DNA of 64,000 nt from Bactericera cockerelli (Eukaryota; Arthropoda; Insecta; Hemiptera; Triozidae), in assembly GCA_024516035.1 (NCBI GenBank), contig CM044967.1, positions 11,049,331-11,113,330 on the forward strand, written 5' to 3'. The translations under genes were made by a program, and so were the position numbers. Below the pieces are notes generated by a model. It did not search any database, had not been told where the DNA came from, and was given only the letters and a program-made list of their open reading frames with translations. This document shows positions 25,786 to 31,098 of the stretch, piece by piece. Positions within the stretch are counted from its first letter, which is position 1. Each line of letters begins with the position of its first letter.

Positions 25786-27622
25786 CACCACACACACAAA
25801 CACACACACACACACACACACATCATCGCTGTAAATTTCAAAATCCCGAGCCAAATCTATCATAGCGGATATTGATAATGTAGCAAAACTGGCCTATATT
25901 TCGAGAACGGTTTGTCAGAATATGGCAACAAAGGGCTCAAATAAAATCATGTGATCTTCTCAGACAGTTTTACAATAAAAAAAAATATAGGTCCTTGCGA
26001 TAAATTTTAGGTTCCGCGCTGGAATCTTTTAAAAAACGTGATTAGTCTGAAAAAAAGGTCGAAATTGCGAACATTCTGGCTTATATCTCGAGAACGGTAC
26101 GTCAGAATGTGGCCTAAAATGAATTAATTGAAAGATAATTTTGTCTCATGTGTTTTTAAATAATAAAAAATATATGTCCTCGCGATGAATTTTAAGTTCC
26201 GCGCTTGAATGTGTTAAAAAACGTGAAAAGTCTGAAAAAAAGGTCGAAATTTCGAACATTCTGGCTTATATCTCGAGAACCGTACGTCAGTATGTAGCCT
26301 AAAATAAATTAAATGAAAGTTAATTTTGTCTAATGTGTTATTAAATAATAAAAAATATAGGTCCTCGCGATAGATTTCAAGTTCCAGGGCAAAGACTGTC
26401 TTAAAATCGGACCCTTCCTCAAGGCAATACTCGAGGAAGGTCATAACTCAAGGACGGTTTGGAATTTTGGACTTTTGAAAGTTTTCCTGGTAGTTTTCGG
26501 CAATTTTACTTGGGGTCATCTCTCATCAATTTTTTGCTATCTCTTACCGTTTCGCCTAAACAATTCCTGCACACAAAGCCACAAAGCCCGTCCATATTTC
26601 TCATTTATATATAGAGATAGAGATAGAAAATCGTGTGATGTTCCCAAAGGTTTATTAAAAAAGTTTTAAAATACTTTGTTAAGTATGTACCTGCCACTAT
26701 TTTGAAAAGTAAATGAGACATGTGATATGTAATTAAATAATGAATTGCAGAAATACTACTAAAGGTGCGTTGGAGATTTTTCGTTTGTTTTTTTTTTTTT
26801 TCCTTCGAAAATTACTTAGTTTATTATTCGCAATCCCTTTTTTTGTTACAGAGGTTGAAAATATTTGTTTTAGGGAAAAAAATTGGCTATCTTATTCTTG
26901 CATTTCCCAACATTATTTTTGAAATCAATATATTTTTCTTTTCAGTTGAGGACATGATCAAGGAGGTAGATGTGGATGGAGACGGTAGAATCGATTTCAA
27001 TGGTAAGTGTTCAGTGACAGTACTCATATTTTTTCATGAAATGTTAAAGGACATTGAAATATGCTTACCATCTCACAGATTAATGAGCATTTTATAGATA
27101 GATTTTTATTTAGACCGTCAGCGTCAATGTGAGACAAGAAGTTTCAATTTGTCCACAGTAAATCAAACACTTATTGATTTCACTGTGATACCTTTGTTTT
27201 ACAATATAGCATACTTGTACGAGTATTAAAAAGAAAATATCCTTTTAATGGGACATTTGATGTGGCTTGCAAGCTACGTACGTATGAGCTTCTCATTTAG
27301 AAATATTAGTCAGTATAATAATAAATTATGGTATGTAAACACTTGCCTGATCTATTAATCACGAAATGAAACAAATTTTCACACTGAGTTTTTTAGATTT
27401 TTTTTTTGTATTGTAGTGCTTTTTTTAGACTGTCGGCTCGAGACAGGAAGTCCCATTACGCTAACAGTTTATTTCTTTTTTCAGTTTATTTTCAGTTTAT
27501 ATTCTAACAGTTCAGTTTATTTTCTTATTATTTCAGAATTTGTTCATGCCTTGGGGGAGCCATCTGATGGGTTTGACGAGGATGAAGAAGAAGAACTTCA
27601 ACAAGTGACCATAGTGGAGTAA
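1815..27622 (+). CDS. Calmodulin-like four-EF-hand protein (CG11638-like), multi-exon
   Basis: Calcium-sensor protein of the calmodulin superfamily. Coding exons are 1815-2043, 3175-3318, 3705-3817, 4536-4626, 26946-27002 and 27537-27622. All junctions are GT..AG and phases agree (1,1,0,1,1), giving 239 residues plus whatever precedes 1815. The N-terminal exon is Pro/Ser/Thr-rich and runs through KAQMN into [17 protein letters not shown] loops: EF1 [14 protein letters not shown]2 [12 protein letters not shown] and EF4 [12 protein letters not shown] are canonical. EF3 [12 protein letters not shown] is not: His and Arg at loop positions 3 and 5, Asp at 12. The C-terminus is an acidic tail (DEDEEEE). 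From memory, the motif order matches Drosophila CG11638, which also has a long Ser/Pro N-terminus and the unusual EF3. An intron of 22.3 kb separates EF3 and EF4. AATAAA follows at 27935. The true start lies upstream and is uncertain. Confidence 0.9.
2144..2407 (-). repeat. 5S rRNA-headed SINE (SINE3-like), full length with TSD
   Basis: Read on the - strand, about 100 bp at 2310-2407 are 5S rRNA-derived: it contains the 5S box C (TTGGATGGGTGACC), a box A-like AAGCGACATCCAGC and the 5S 5' region. The body CCGGCCCCACTCAGGCTGGG...GGAGGGTAAAACCCCCGTC follows, then GACGTTAAACCCCAATA and a poly-A tract (T run 2144-2157). The TSD TCAGTTAATTTT flanks it at 2132-2143 and 2408-2419. This is a retrotransposed element, not a functional 5S gene. 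Confidence 0.9.
2482..2748. mobile_element. hAT-type MITE with perfect 8-bp TSD
   Basis: Terminal inverted repeats CAGCGGTCGGCAACCT / AGGTTGCCGACCGCTG are typical of hAT elements. It is flanked by the identical 8-bp duplication ATATAGAG (2474-2481 and 2749-2756). Total 267 bp, non-coding, with inner C-rich and G-rich stretches that pair. Confidence 0.93.
3175..3318 (+). CDS. Calmodulin-like gene: EF-hand 1 exon
   Basis: Acceptor ttgcag, donor gtaaga. Encodes the E-helix, the canonical loop [12 protein letters not shown], the linker helix and the start of EF2 up to EEVDIN. It enters and leaves in phase 1. Confidence 0.95.
3705..3817 (+). CDS. Calmodulin-like gene: EF-hand 2 and central linker exon
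   Basis: Acceptor attctag, donor gtaaat. Encodes [18 protein letters not shown], then an acidic linker ([18 protein letters not shown]) joining EF2 to EF3. Phase 1 in, phase 0 out. Confidence 0.95.
3848..3985 (+). repeat. SINE family A copy, degraded
   Basis: cgacgtcagtagcttgatcg, then a decayed B-box region and the family tail 'gatatcacgattgggattaa'. Lies in the intron between EF2 and EF3. Confidence 0.65.
4536..4626 (+). CDS. Calmodulin-like gene: EF-hand 3 exon
   Basis: Acceptor ttcgacag, donor gtaaga. Encodes [19 protein letters not shown] and then [10 protein letters not shown]. The loop lacks usual ligands at positions 3 and 5 and ends in Asp, so Ca2+ affinity is probably reduced or lost (inference). 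Phase 0 in, phase 1 out. Confidence 0.95.
5504..6152 (+). pseudogene. Broken second copy of the zinc-ligand-rich transposon gene
   Basis: The start ATGGAGGATGTAACTTG and the coding sequence match the - strand copy at 7455-7139. It is interrupted after 'gtgcaagaagga' by a tRNA-headed SINE (about 5563-5885), has small indels and a premature stop in the segment around 5970, and is cut at 6152 by a 206-bp MITE. Confidence 0.8.
5590..5880 (-). repeat. SINE family B copy (tRNA-Ala-like head)
   Basis: On the - strand the head reads gtagtcactgtagccgagtg, with 'gcattgcacgcatggtgacc' and a B box GGTTCAATTCCC. It inserted into the left arm of the palindromic element; the GGAATATTAA repeated on both sides may be the TSD. 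Other copies lie at 23080-23368, 37400-37535, 45105-45428 and 63185-63470. Confidence 0.8.
6154..6357. mobile_element. About 206-bp MITE with 35-bp TIRs
   Basis: The left end tggaggttctgggtactaac and the right end match as inverted repeats for about 35 bp (TGGAGGTTCT, ACTAACGACTTCTTAGGAGTG). TA flanks each end, as expected for Tc1/mariner-type insertion. It lies inside the decayed left gene copy. Confidence 0.8.
6883..7455 (-). CDS. Transposon-borne zinc-ligand-rich protein, 190 aa
   Basis: An intact frame inside the right arm of the palindromic element. Near the N-terminus a CxxC pair (TCFICGN), then [10 protein letters not shown], then a second CxxC (LCFYCGKDA) suggest a zinc-binding module of about 110 residues. 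A basic linker (KVKQKK) and a segment with no recognised fold follow. I do not know its function. Similar Cys/His patterns occur, from memory, in many uncharacterised transposon-linked proteins of arthropods. The C-terminal part may be truncated, because the frame stops near the palindrome centre. Expression is unproven. Confidence 0.55.
   Translation of the reverse strand: MEDVTCFICGNIVQEGADSGILNEKSLRTFIEASRRRNDGHHTWLQTQKSVILHEKCRKGVYTKESNIVKAEKEAGNGSRVTRGREEIPKFNFKELCFYCGKDASESFKVKQKKLPLHRREIQTQEIMQKIKGSAIARGDEMGAVVLRKMATESDLVAAEGKYDSCRGMFFNSRPSMDPDAAQGISGRGE
8180..8660. repeat. Two tandem copies of a 238-bp repeat with (GGTA)n tail
   Basis: Copies start at 8180 and 8418 with ctagccgtttgc, 'cgtgctttgcaacgggac'. 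They are nearly identical and end in taggtaggtag. The 3' portion (gctatctcttaccgttt.gg, ctaaacaa) recurs at 26545-26590. Probably a truncated non-LTR-type repeat; class unproven. Confidence 0.8.
8676..9045. repeat. (CA)n / (CACAC-CCA)n microsatellite block
   Basis: After 'gcgggctgcacccgcttcgcc' comes about 340 bp of CA-rich simple repeat. Open frames here (His/Thr or Val/Cys repeats) are artefacts of the repeat. Confidence 0.95.
9395..9615 (-). repeat. 5S rRNA-headed SINE, second copy, truncated
   Basis: Same order as the copy at 2144-2407. On the - strand: a 5S-like head with AGCAACATCCAGCG and TTGGATTGGTGACC, the shared body (GGCCTCACTCAGGCTAG) and GGAGGGTAAAAATCCCATC. The tail is lost near 9395. 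Confidence 0.85.
9655..10470. repeat. Family G dispersed repeat, tandem partial copies
   Basis: Blocks such as gccgaaaaat.tgttcgaa, 'gattcgtattctac', 'gctccgttcggcg', 'cgcccgaaagcggcgccagg' and 'aatcaaaagtgtttgtctcg' recur about every 300 bp. The same blocks appear at 19265-19600, 21425-22105, 22390-22620, 24170-24330 and 24770-25150. GC-rich hairpins sit within AT-rich spacers. No protein found. Confidence 0.8.
10470..11517. other. Intronic sequence with weak repeat remnants
   Basis: A tRNA-like remnant on the - strand near 10555-10625 and a fragment resembling the shared SINE body near 10850-10880 (ctcacccagccct). Nothing else recognised. Confidence 0.35.
11518..11750 (+). repeat. SINE family F copy (tRNA-like head, long variable arm)
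   Basis: Head agtagtcaagtggttagcgc, with a B box (GGATCGAATCCC) spaced as in tRNAs with a long variable arm. The body 'ctcatttgagtttgtgaccac', 'ataataata' and 'ctgaggttaggtgg' follows, ending in an (ATT)n tail. Other copies: 48080-48300 (-), 52553-52670 and the interrupted copy at 36158/38081. Confidence 0.8.
12040..12195 (+). repeat. Decayed 45-bp satellite monomers
   Basis: 'acccgaggtacggccttcta' and later 'gagacattgcg' and 'ttatggccgtgta' match the 45-bp unit at 14168-14302 with substitutions; about three degenerate units. Confidence 0.5.
12200..13520. other. Intronic sequence, no feature recognised
   Basis: AT-rich. A few short open frames have no recognisable similarity. A palindromic 'aggaaaacttcctaaagg' lies near 12778. 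Confidence 0.35.
13525..13925 (+). repeat. Two tRNA-like SINE heads
   Basis: B boxes with surrounding tRNA-like sequence occur at about 13600 (GGGTTCGAATCC) and 13908 (GGGTTCGATCCCC). The second has a 5-bp acceptor-like pairing (TGCCC/GGGCA) and a T run after it. Neither folds into a convincing full tRNA by eye. Confidence 0.45.
13930..14302 (+). repeat. Degenerate GAATTC-motif repeats followed by 45-bp satellite
   Basis: 'gagttctctcccga', 'gagttcactcccgc' and 'gaattctctcccgt' recur at 14003, 14045 and 14079. About three 45-bp units (ccttctatgtattttaccta) follow from 14168 to 14302. The same satellite, reverse-complemented, lies at 17146-17440. Confidence 0.75.
14373..15230. repeat. 21-bp minisatellite, about 40 copies
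   Basis: Unit CATGCCTCAATACACTACG plus two variable bases (TT, GC or GT), so units alternate in two or three types. Because 21 is divisible by three and the unit lacks stops in most frames, several long frames are open on both strands (heptads [28 protein letters not shown] on the other strand). A segment near 14590-14790 is duplicated near 15005-15180, showing a higher-order repeat. Confidence 0.97.
15304..16020. other. Intronic sequence, no feature recognised
   Basis: AT-rich. No repeat boundary or coding signal that I can support. Confidence 0.35.
16024..16152 (+). mobile_element. MITE, first of a head-to-head pair
   Basis: Begins GGGCGGAATTAATAGAC and ends GTCTATTAATTCCGCCC, with TTA on both sides (16021-16023 and 16153-16155). 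129 bp, non-coding. The inner sequence matches the next MITE in reverse and a copy at 60181-60469. Confidence 0.9.
16156..16288 (-). mobile_element. MITE, second of a head-to-head pair
   Basis: Same family as 16024-16152 but inverted, starting at the shared TTA (16153-16155) and ending at TTA 16289-16291. The pair forms a near-perfect 265-bp palindrome. Confidence 0.9.
16925..17620. repeat. Repeat block: inverted GAATTCGGTGC motifs flanking a 45-bp satellite
   Basis: Left flank 16925-17012 has gagttcggtgcg, 'gaattcggtgccgcc' and 'gagttcggtgcgg'. Right flank 17500-17620 has the inverse (ggcaccgaattcatac, three to four times). Between them, 17146-17440 is a 45-bp tandem array: six full units starting at 17146, 17191, 17236, 17281, 17326 and 17371, then partial units. 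It resembles the 13930-14302 locus in reverse. Confidence 0.85.
17640..18200. other. Intronic sequence with AT microsatellites
   Basis: (AAT)n/(ATT)n runs near 17930-17965 and a palindromic TA-rich stretch near 17795-17820. A tRNA-like remnant on the - strand follows at 18205-18250 (gggattcgatccacg). Confidence 0.5.
18372..18437. repeat. Short inverted-repeat remnant
   Basis: 'cctataacgacg' and 'cgtcgttatagg' form an inverted repeat around 20 unpaired bases; probably the end of a DNA transposon or a small MITE. Confidence 0.5.
18963..19150 (+). repeat. SINE family B-like copy
   Basis: 'gcgctaggcttgcacgtacg', 'gtgacctgggttcgaatccc' and the family tail 'ctcatacctcgtgagg' and 'gcaaccagtggcgg' in the right order, with the head partly decayed. 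Confidence 0.7.
19265..19600. repeat. Family G dispersed repeat copy
   Basis: Contains 'cgctttcgggcgagatatcc', 'gaacaaagcatgatagaa', 'atttttcggctaactttgat' and 'acacttttgactcc', the block order of family G. Confidence 0.7.
19850..20180 (-). repeat. Dispersed repeat shared with 51150-51780
   Basis: The end 'aaggaaagtattgtattcgt', 'cgaaaatttgacct' and 'cacatttctggacgaatc', then 'ggttgtgacatatt' and 'tagctatctgttaccgtt', match 51150-51780 in reverse. Truncated element of unknown class. Confidence 0.7.
20576..20794 (+). CDS. Small unassigned open frame (72 codons)
   Basis: Starts ATGATCTCAGACC and ends TAG just before a SINE insertion. Contains [14 protein letters not shown]. No signal peptide or domain that I can see. 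It lies inside the giant intron and could be an exon of a nested gene, an old element fragment or chance. Confidence 0.15.
   Translation: MISDHQHQRVNWWRNLRLMNLNNREKEDYAFTSRSSISGDTVNDVLARMTALDGVVGQVKRSDRASPSFVYK
20800..21117 (-). repeat. SINE family C (tRNA-headed, shared body), full length with TSD
   Basis: Read on the - strand: head cttccgtggcgtaacggttg with 'gactactgcc' and a B box (GAGTTCAATTCCCGG), body CACGTGAGCCTGGC...GGCCCTACCCAGGCTGG, then a 3' part ending 'ggttgaacaatgccgacccc'. The TSD TATAAATAGAACTT flanks it (20786-20799 and 21118-21131). Confidence 0.92.
21425..22105. repeat. Family G repeat split by a Harbinger-like MITE
   Basis: Family G blocks (aatacgaatcaaatgtcaat; ggccaaccgtgattgccgcc) run to about 21626 and resume after 21960 (ggccgcaactaccttgtgac; gggcggaatgcccgccg). 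Confidence 0.75.
21628..21959. mobile_element. MITE with TAA duplication (PIF/Harbinger-like)
   Basis: Ends AGGTAGGATCACAC / GTGTGATCCTACCT, flanked by TAA on both sides. The interior is rich in 'tatggca/tgccata' motifs that pair across the element. It interrupts a family G repeat, so it is the younger insertion. Confidence 0.85.
22094..22276 (-). repeat. SINE family C copy, 3' truncated
   Basis: Head ccagcctccgtggcgtaacg with B box (GTTCGATCCCCGG) and body up to CGGCTGGGTGAGGTTAATGTGG; the 3' part is missing. Confidence 0.85.
22340..22620. repeat. Family G repeat copy
   Basis: 'gaccgacgagtgagcaagaa', 'cgaccaactgtgatttccgc', 'cgacgcttcaggcgg' and 'ccgaacggagcaagatagaa' in order; the first block recurs at 25186-25240. 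Confidence 0.75.
23080..23368 (+). repeat. SINE family B, near full length
   Basis: Head agtcaccgtggcagagtgag, 'ggcattgcatgcatggtgac', B box GGGTTCGATTCCC. The body 'tacttggattttcggg', 'catcgtgaggaaaaatgag' and 'cgaccagtagcggcagtacc' follows, then the end 'gaagaggccttgtgcttcac'. 'aacataaatt' on both sides is a possible TSD. The loop ATTGCAT suggests a tRNA-Ala(TGC) ancestor. Confidence 0.85.
24170..25240. repeat. Family G repeats, several tandem copies
   Basis: Copies begin near 24170, 24780 and 24930, with 'ttccgggcggaatatccgcc', 'gaacggagcaagatagaaa' and 'caatagtcggaaaat' repeated. A 38-base A run sits at 24550-24587. The CaM-like intron continues through this block. Confidence 0.75.
25688..25825. 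repeat. (CA)n microsatellite
   Basis: About 135 bp of interrupted CA repeat followed by 'catcatcgctgtaaatttca'. Open frames across it are repeat artefacts. Confidence 0.95.
25880..26600. repeat. About 185-bp tandem repeat, three units, in a retroelement-like tail
   Basis: 'tatctcgagaacggtacgtc'-type blocks recur at about 25892, 26083 and 26267; 'gtcctcgcgatgaattttaa'-type blocks recur at about 25990, 26172 and 26360. The end (gctatctcttaccgttt) is shared with 8310-8650. Confidence 0.8.
26946..27002 (+). CDS. Calmodulin-like gene: EF-hand 4 loop exon
   Basis: Acceptor ttttcag, donor gtaagt. Encodes [18 protein letters not shown], a canonical fourth loop, in frame with the exon that ends at 4626 some 22.3 kb upstream. 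Confidence 0.95.
27537..27622 (+). CDS. Calmodulin-like gene: terminal exon with acidic tail
   Basis: Acceptor atttcag. Encodes [12 protein letters not shown] and then FDEDEEEEL, ending in TAA at 27620-27622. The polyadenylation signal AATAAA lies at 27935-27940. Confidence 0.95.
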
Positions 27623-27639
27623 ATACCTGTGACCTTAAT

Positions 27640-28640
27640 ATTGAGTGCCCCAGAAAATCAACATCACCAATTCCATGAATACAATTTATCTTCTTGACTT
27701 ATTTTATTTCAAATACTCCTCAAGCAGATCTTCCTATATTTGCCATCCCTCTAGCCAAATATGAAACAGGCTTGTCACAGCTTTATGCACCTTTTTGCTC
27801 TAGAGCAATTTTTTAAATTAAAAAAATATACATTAACATTTTTCTTGAAATGCAAAACTAGTTATATTTTTGATTCTTTTTCCACTCATGAACACTTTAT
27901 TACAAGTTACTTTCATATTTGCTACTGTTAATCGAATAAATATTGCTTTTCACAAAATTTAAATGCAGTGTGCACTATAAAATTGTATAAAAAATAAAAT
28001 AATACCAAGTTCCTCTATTTTAATGATTTCTCCTTCAAAAATATTATTATTTTACCTCTCAAGTAAAATTAACGTGAGGTTGGAATATCTGGGTTAATCC
28101 AGTTTGTATGACGTTAATGTGGGTAATTGGAGAGATTAATATGGAGTAGAGGGTAAAACCCTCGACCTGAATAGTTCATTGGTTATAAAAATAACCTAGG
28201 TATTCAAACTGGGTGTCCATACAATGCTTCCACCACCGTGAGAGAGATACTTCCTTCAGCTTTTCTCACGAACTCGGAAATATTCATGTATACACTGTGA
28301 AAAGGTATCCATCTTAATGCATCGTCCGTTGGGTGTTAATTTTTTATATAGTAACTAATGTATATTAAACATTACCATAGATAAAAACAAATAATCATCA
28401 ACAGTAGATCACTGGTAATCCAGCCCCATCTTCATAAGGTAACGTCCTAACAATTTTTCTGGTACCTCCGAGTCTAAGAGATACCAGAAAAATTGATGTT
28501 AGAAAAACAATAACCTTAATGAGTAGGTATTTCAGAATTAACTTACCATTCACAGACTATCCTGGATACATTTAAATATCCTTTGGTGGAATTCATCAGC
28601 CGTTTTTAAAAGCAACTTGAATCCTTTGGGTTAATTTTAA
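27640..28640. other. 3' UTR of the EF-hand gene and intergenic sequence
   Basis: AATAAA at 27935. A degraded piece of the shared SINE body lies at 28065-28165 (acgtgaggttgg; gttaatgtgggtaa; agagggtaaaaccctcg). Otherwise AT-rich with no recognised feature. Confidence 0.6.
27935..27940 (+). terminator. Polyadenylation signal of the calmodulin-like gene
   Basis: AATAAA about 310 bases after the stop codon, in AT-rich 3' UTR-like sequence. Confidence 0.6.
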
Positions 28641-28644
28641 ACAC

Positions 28645-29220
28645 TACCGGCGGAATTAATAAACGTTTATGAAAAACCTGTGGGGCGCTGAGTCTCGATT
28701 TGAGTACTGTCATGGATAGGGAAAACTGGTGCTATGTCATGACTTTCGATCTCGATTTTGTCTGATAATTTCGCCCTAAGAAATCCCCACAAAAAGAAGT
28801 CAGGTGATGAGAAGTCAGGGGATCTAGCTGACCATGCAGTGGGTCCATCTCTTCCTAACCATTTTTCTGGGAACTGTTGTTTTAGGAAAAAGTGAGGTGG
28901 AGCTCCGTTCATTTCAAGCCACATTATTTGACCAGTGTGGTAGTCCACTTATTCCAATTAATATTATAGATCATGAGTTCAAAATTCTAAAAACCTCTCT
29001 ATTCAAACTTTTTTTTAAGTGGGGCTCTATAAGGTAACCGTTTACTACTAAAAGTTTGCACCAAACGTTCAAATGCAAACGATTTTGGTGATCCATTGGA
29101 CAGTACCAAGGAATTTACATTTGACCAAAAATAGCAATTATGTCGGTTTAAATTTCCTCTTTCGTGGAGGGAACATTCATCCGAGAACATCACATAGCTA
29201 AACAAGAAATTGTAATTATC
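28645..29220 (-). pseudogene. Decayed mariner/IS630-type transposase
   Basis: Two open pieces on the - strand carry the family signatures: FSDEC with NRHNCYFWS (29205-28999), then NGAPPHFFLKQQFPEKWLGR, SARSPDF and FFLWGFL (28948-28667). In Tc1/mariner transposases the second motif is usually (Q)QDGAPPH; here the catalytic Asp is Asn. A frame break separates the pieces. The adjoining end (ggcggaattaataaacg, tgtggggcgctgagtc) matches the terminus of the MITEs at 16024-16288. Confidence 0.75.
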
Positions 29221-29441
29221 AATTTAAGTTTAAAATTGACTGGTCAAAATCATCAAAGTCAGTAAGGAGGTGACACTGGTGACATACTCAATTGGTGTGA
29301 ACACAACCAAGTCAACTTCTTTTCTGATTATCTCAAAAACTGTAAGTCAAAGTTGACCTTGAATTAACCTTGAAGGACCTTGGATTGTTTTTTTTTTTTT
29401 CTTCAAATTGACGGTTAAGATTCCCATGTCGGGCGGGCTAC

Positions 29442-30407
29442 ATGGGTCATTTTCATTTATCTTGGGCATATCAAGTCCGCAACCTTTCTCCTTTAATAAA
29501 TGTGAAAATAATAGGGATATATGACTAAAATCTATTTGATCACATAGGAAACAATTTTTTTTTATAAATTACAATAATAAATTGTCTTTTAAACTAATGT
29601 GGAGACTCAAAATTGCCAGTTATGTAAGTAACGTTCATGACATTTTAGGTGTCCCTTAGTCTAAGATTTTACTGTGTCTGATAGAAAAAAATGCATTTCT
29701 CCCCATTATTTTCACCAAAACCCAATATAAATGAGAAAAATACAGTTTATTTAGGATGTGACCATTAGTTTTCATAAAAATAATAATGTTCACCTCATTC
29801 TACAGACGTGTAAAGTTGTGTCCCTACGAAGAAAAAAAAATCTCCGTCATGAATGTTACCCCCAAAAAAATGTAAACCATTTTGAAAAGCCCTTAGAATG
29901 AGAAGCTAGCAGCTGCCGCCATTTTGCTTCTTACAGATGACATTGTTTTTGTTTTGAAATTTCCTGTCAGTTGGATGTTGGATGCAGTACAGTGAGGGAC
30001 AATGGTGGGTCTAATTTTTTTTGACAAGAACGTTACGCGGTTTTTTAAATAAATTGTAATGATTCTTTAATATATAATGTATTTCTTTAATTCTTCTGCA
30101 TGTCCTCTTTCCAATCAAATATTTTTTTTTGTAAAGTGAATATTCTTTTATTGAGAAAAGATTGTTTTAGTGGCGTGTTACTCATGAACGTTACCGTCAT
30201 GAACGTTACCCGTGGTCATGAACGTTACCTGGTACGTTAAGTTTTTGTAATTTTGTGTGAAGAGTTAGCTGCTAGAAATATTCTAAATGAAAGCTTTTGC
30301 TCAAAGGTATTTGTCTTAGTCTTCTGAGCCTAAAAATTGTTTAGGAAAAAGGTAACGTTCATGACTTGAAAAAATCCAATTGCCCAAGATAAATGAAAAT
30401 GACCCAT
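29442..30407. mobile_element. 0.97-kb TIR element with CATGAACGTTAC motifs
   Basis: TIRs ATGGGTCATTTTCATTTATC + TTGGGCA at both ends (left 29442, right ending 30407). The motif GTCATGAACGTTACC or a close variant occurs about seven times inside in both orientations (29620s, 29850, 30020, 30183, 30200, 30216, 30350). No transposase; non-autonomous. Confidence 0.8.
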
Positions 30408-30673
30408 ATCCTTCAAAGAAGCTCCAATTATGTAACACTCAACTGCAAAGTGCGTTAAAAAATGTGCTCTTTATTATTTATTTTCTTGTGGTATAATTAG
30501 AAATTGCTGCAATCACCTTTAGGAACGCTCTTACTTGTTTTTTCTTTAATTTCAAAAGTGGTTGAAAGATGTACAGGAGCTTCCTATAGCATTCAAAGTT
30601 TCTATCTACAAAACAAACGAACATGTTAAGAAGCAAGGAGAAAAGAAAACTTTTAATTTGTTATTTGAAAAAC

Positions 30674-31098
30674 TCAGGAGGCTGAAGGCATTGCAGAAGA
30701 TGAGAGAGATTGGCTTAGAAACATTGGAGAGTTCAAAGAATTGAGTGAAATAGTTTCTGGAACTAAGTTACTCGTACTCATAATGCCAATGTATTGCTCT
30801 ACCATACTTGCACTTGTGTGATTCATCATTGGTGGAGGATCTATGATATTATTAAAACTATACCGGTCGTCGTGTATGTTATTATATTCACTATTCGTCG
30901 TTGTTACAGTTGTCTCCTTGTGATATATATTGATGTGAGCGCGAAGGCTGTACTTATTCTTGAAATTCTTATTGCATTTGGGACATATAGCTTGATTGTA
31001 GTAGTCGGTATTATGACGAATGCGGATATGTTTGAGAAGATTGGATTTGTTACTGATTACTTTCAAACAAAGTGGACAGGGTCTGCGACTGAGGCGTT
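30674..31098 (-). CDS. BTB-ZF: alternative terminal exon 3 (two C2H2 fingers, long tail)
   Basis: Acceptor ctttcag, phase 1. Fingers: CPLCLKVISNKSNLLKHIRI-RH and CPKCNKNFKNKYSLRAHINI-YH. A tail of about 85 residues rich in Ser/Asn/Met/Thr follows, then TGA at 30674-30676. A - strand AATAAA lies about 200 bases downstream, near 30468. Confidence 0.92.

Noticed and set aside
25572..25865. Cys/Val-rich and His/Thr-rich open frames
   Set aside because: Translation of a (CA)n microsatellite.
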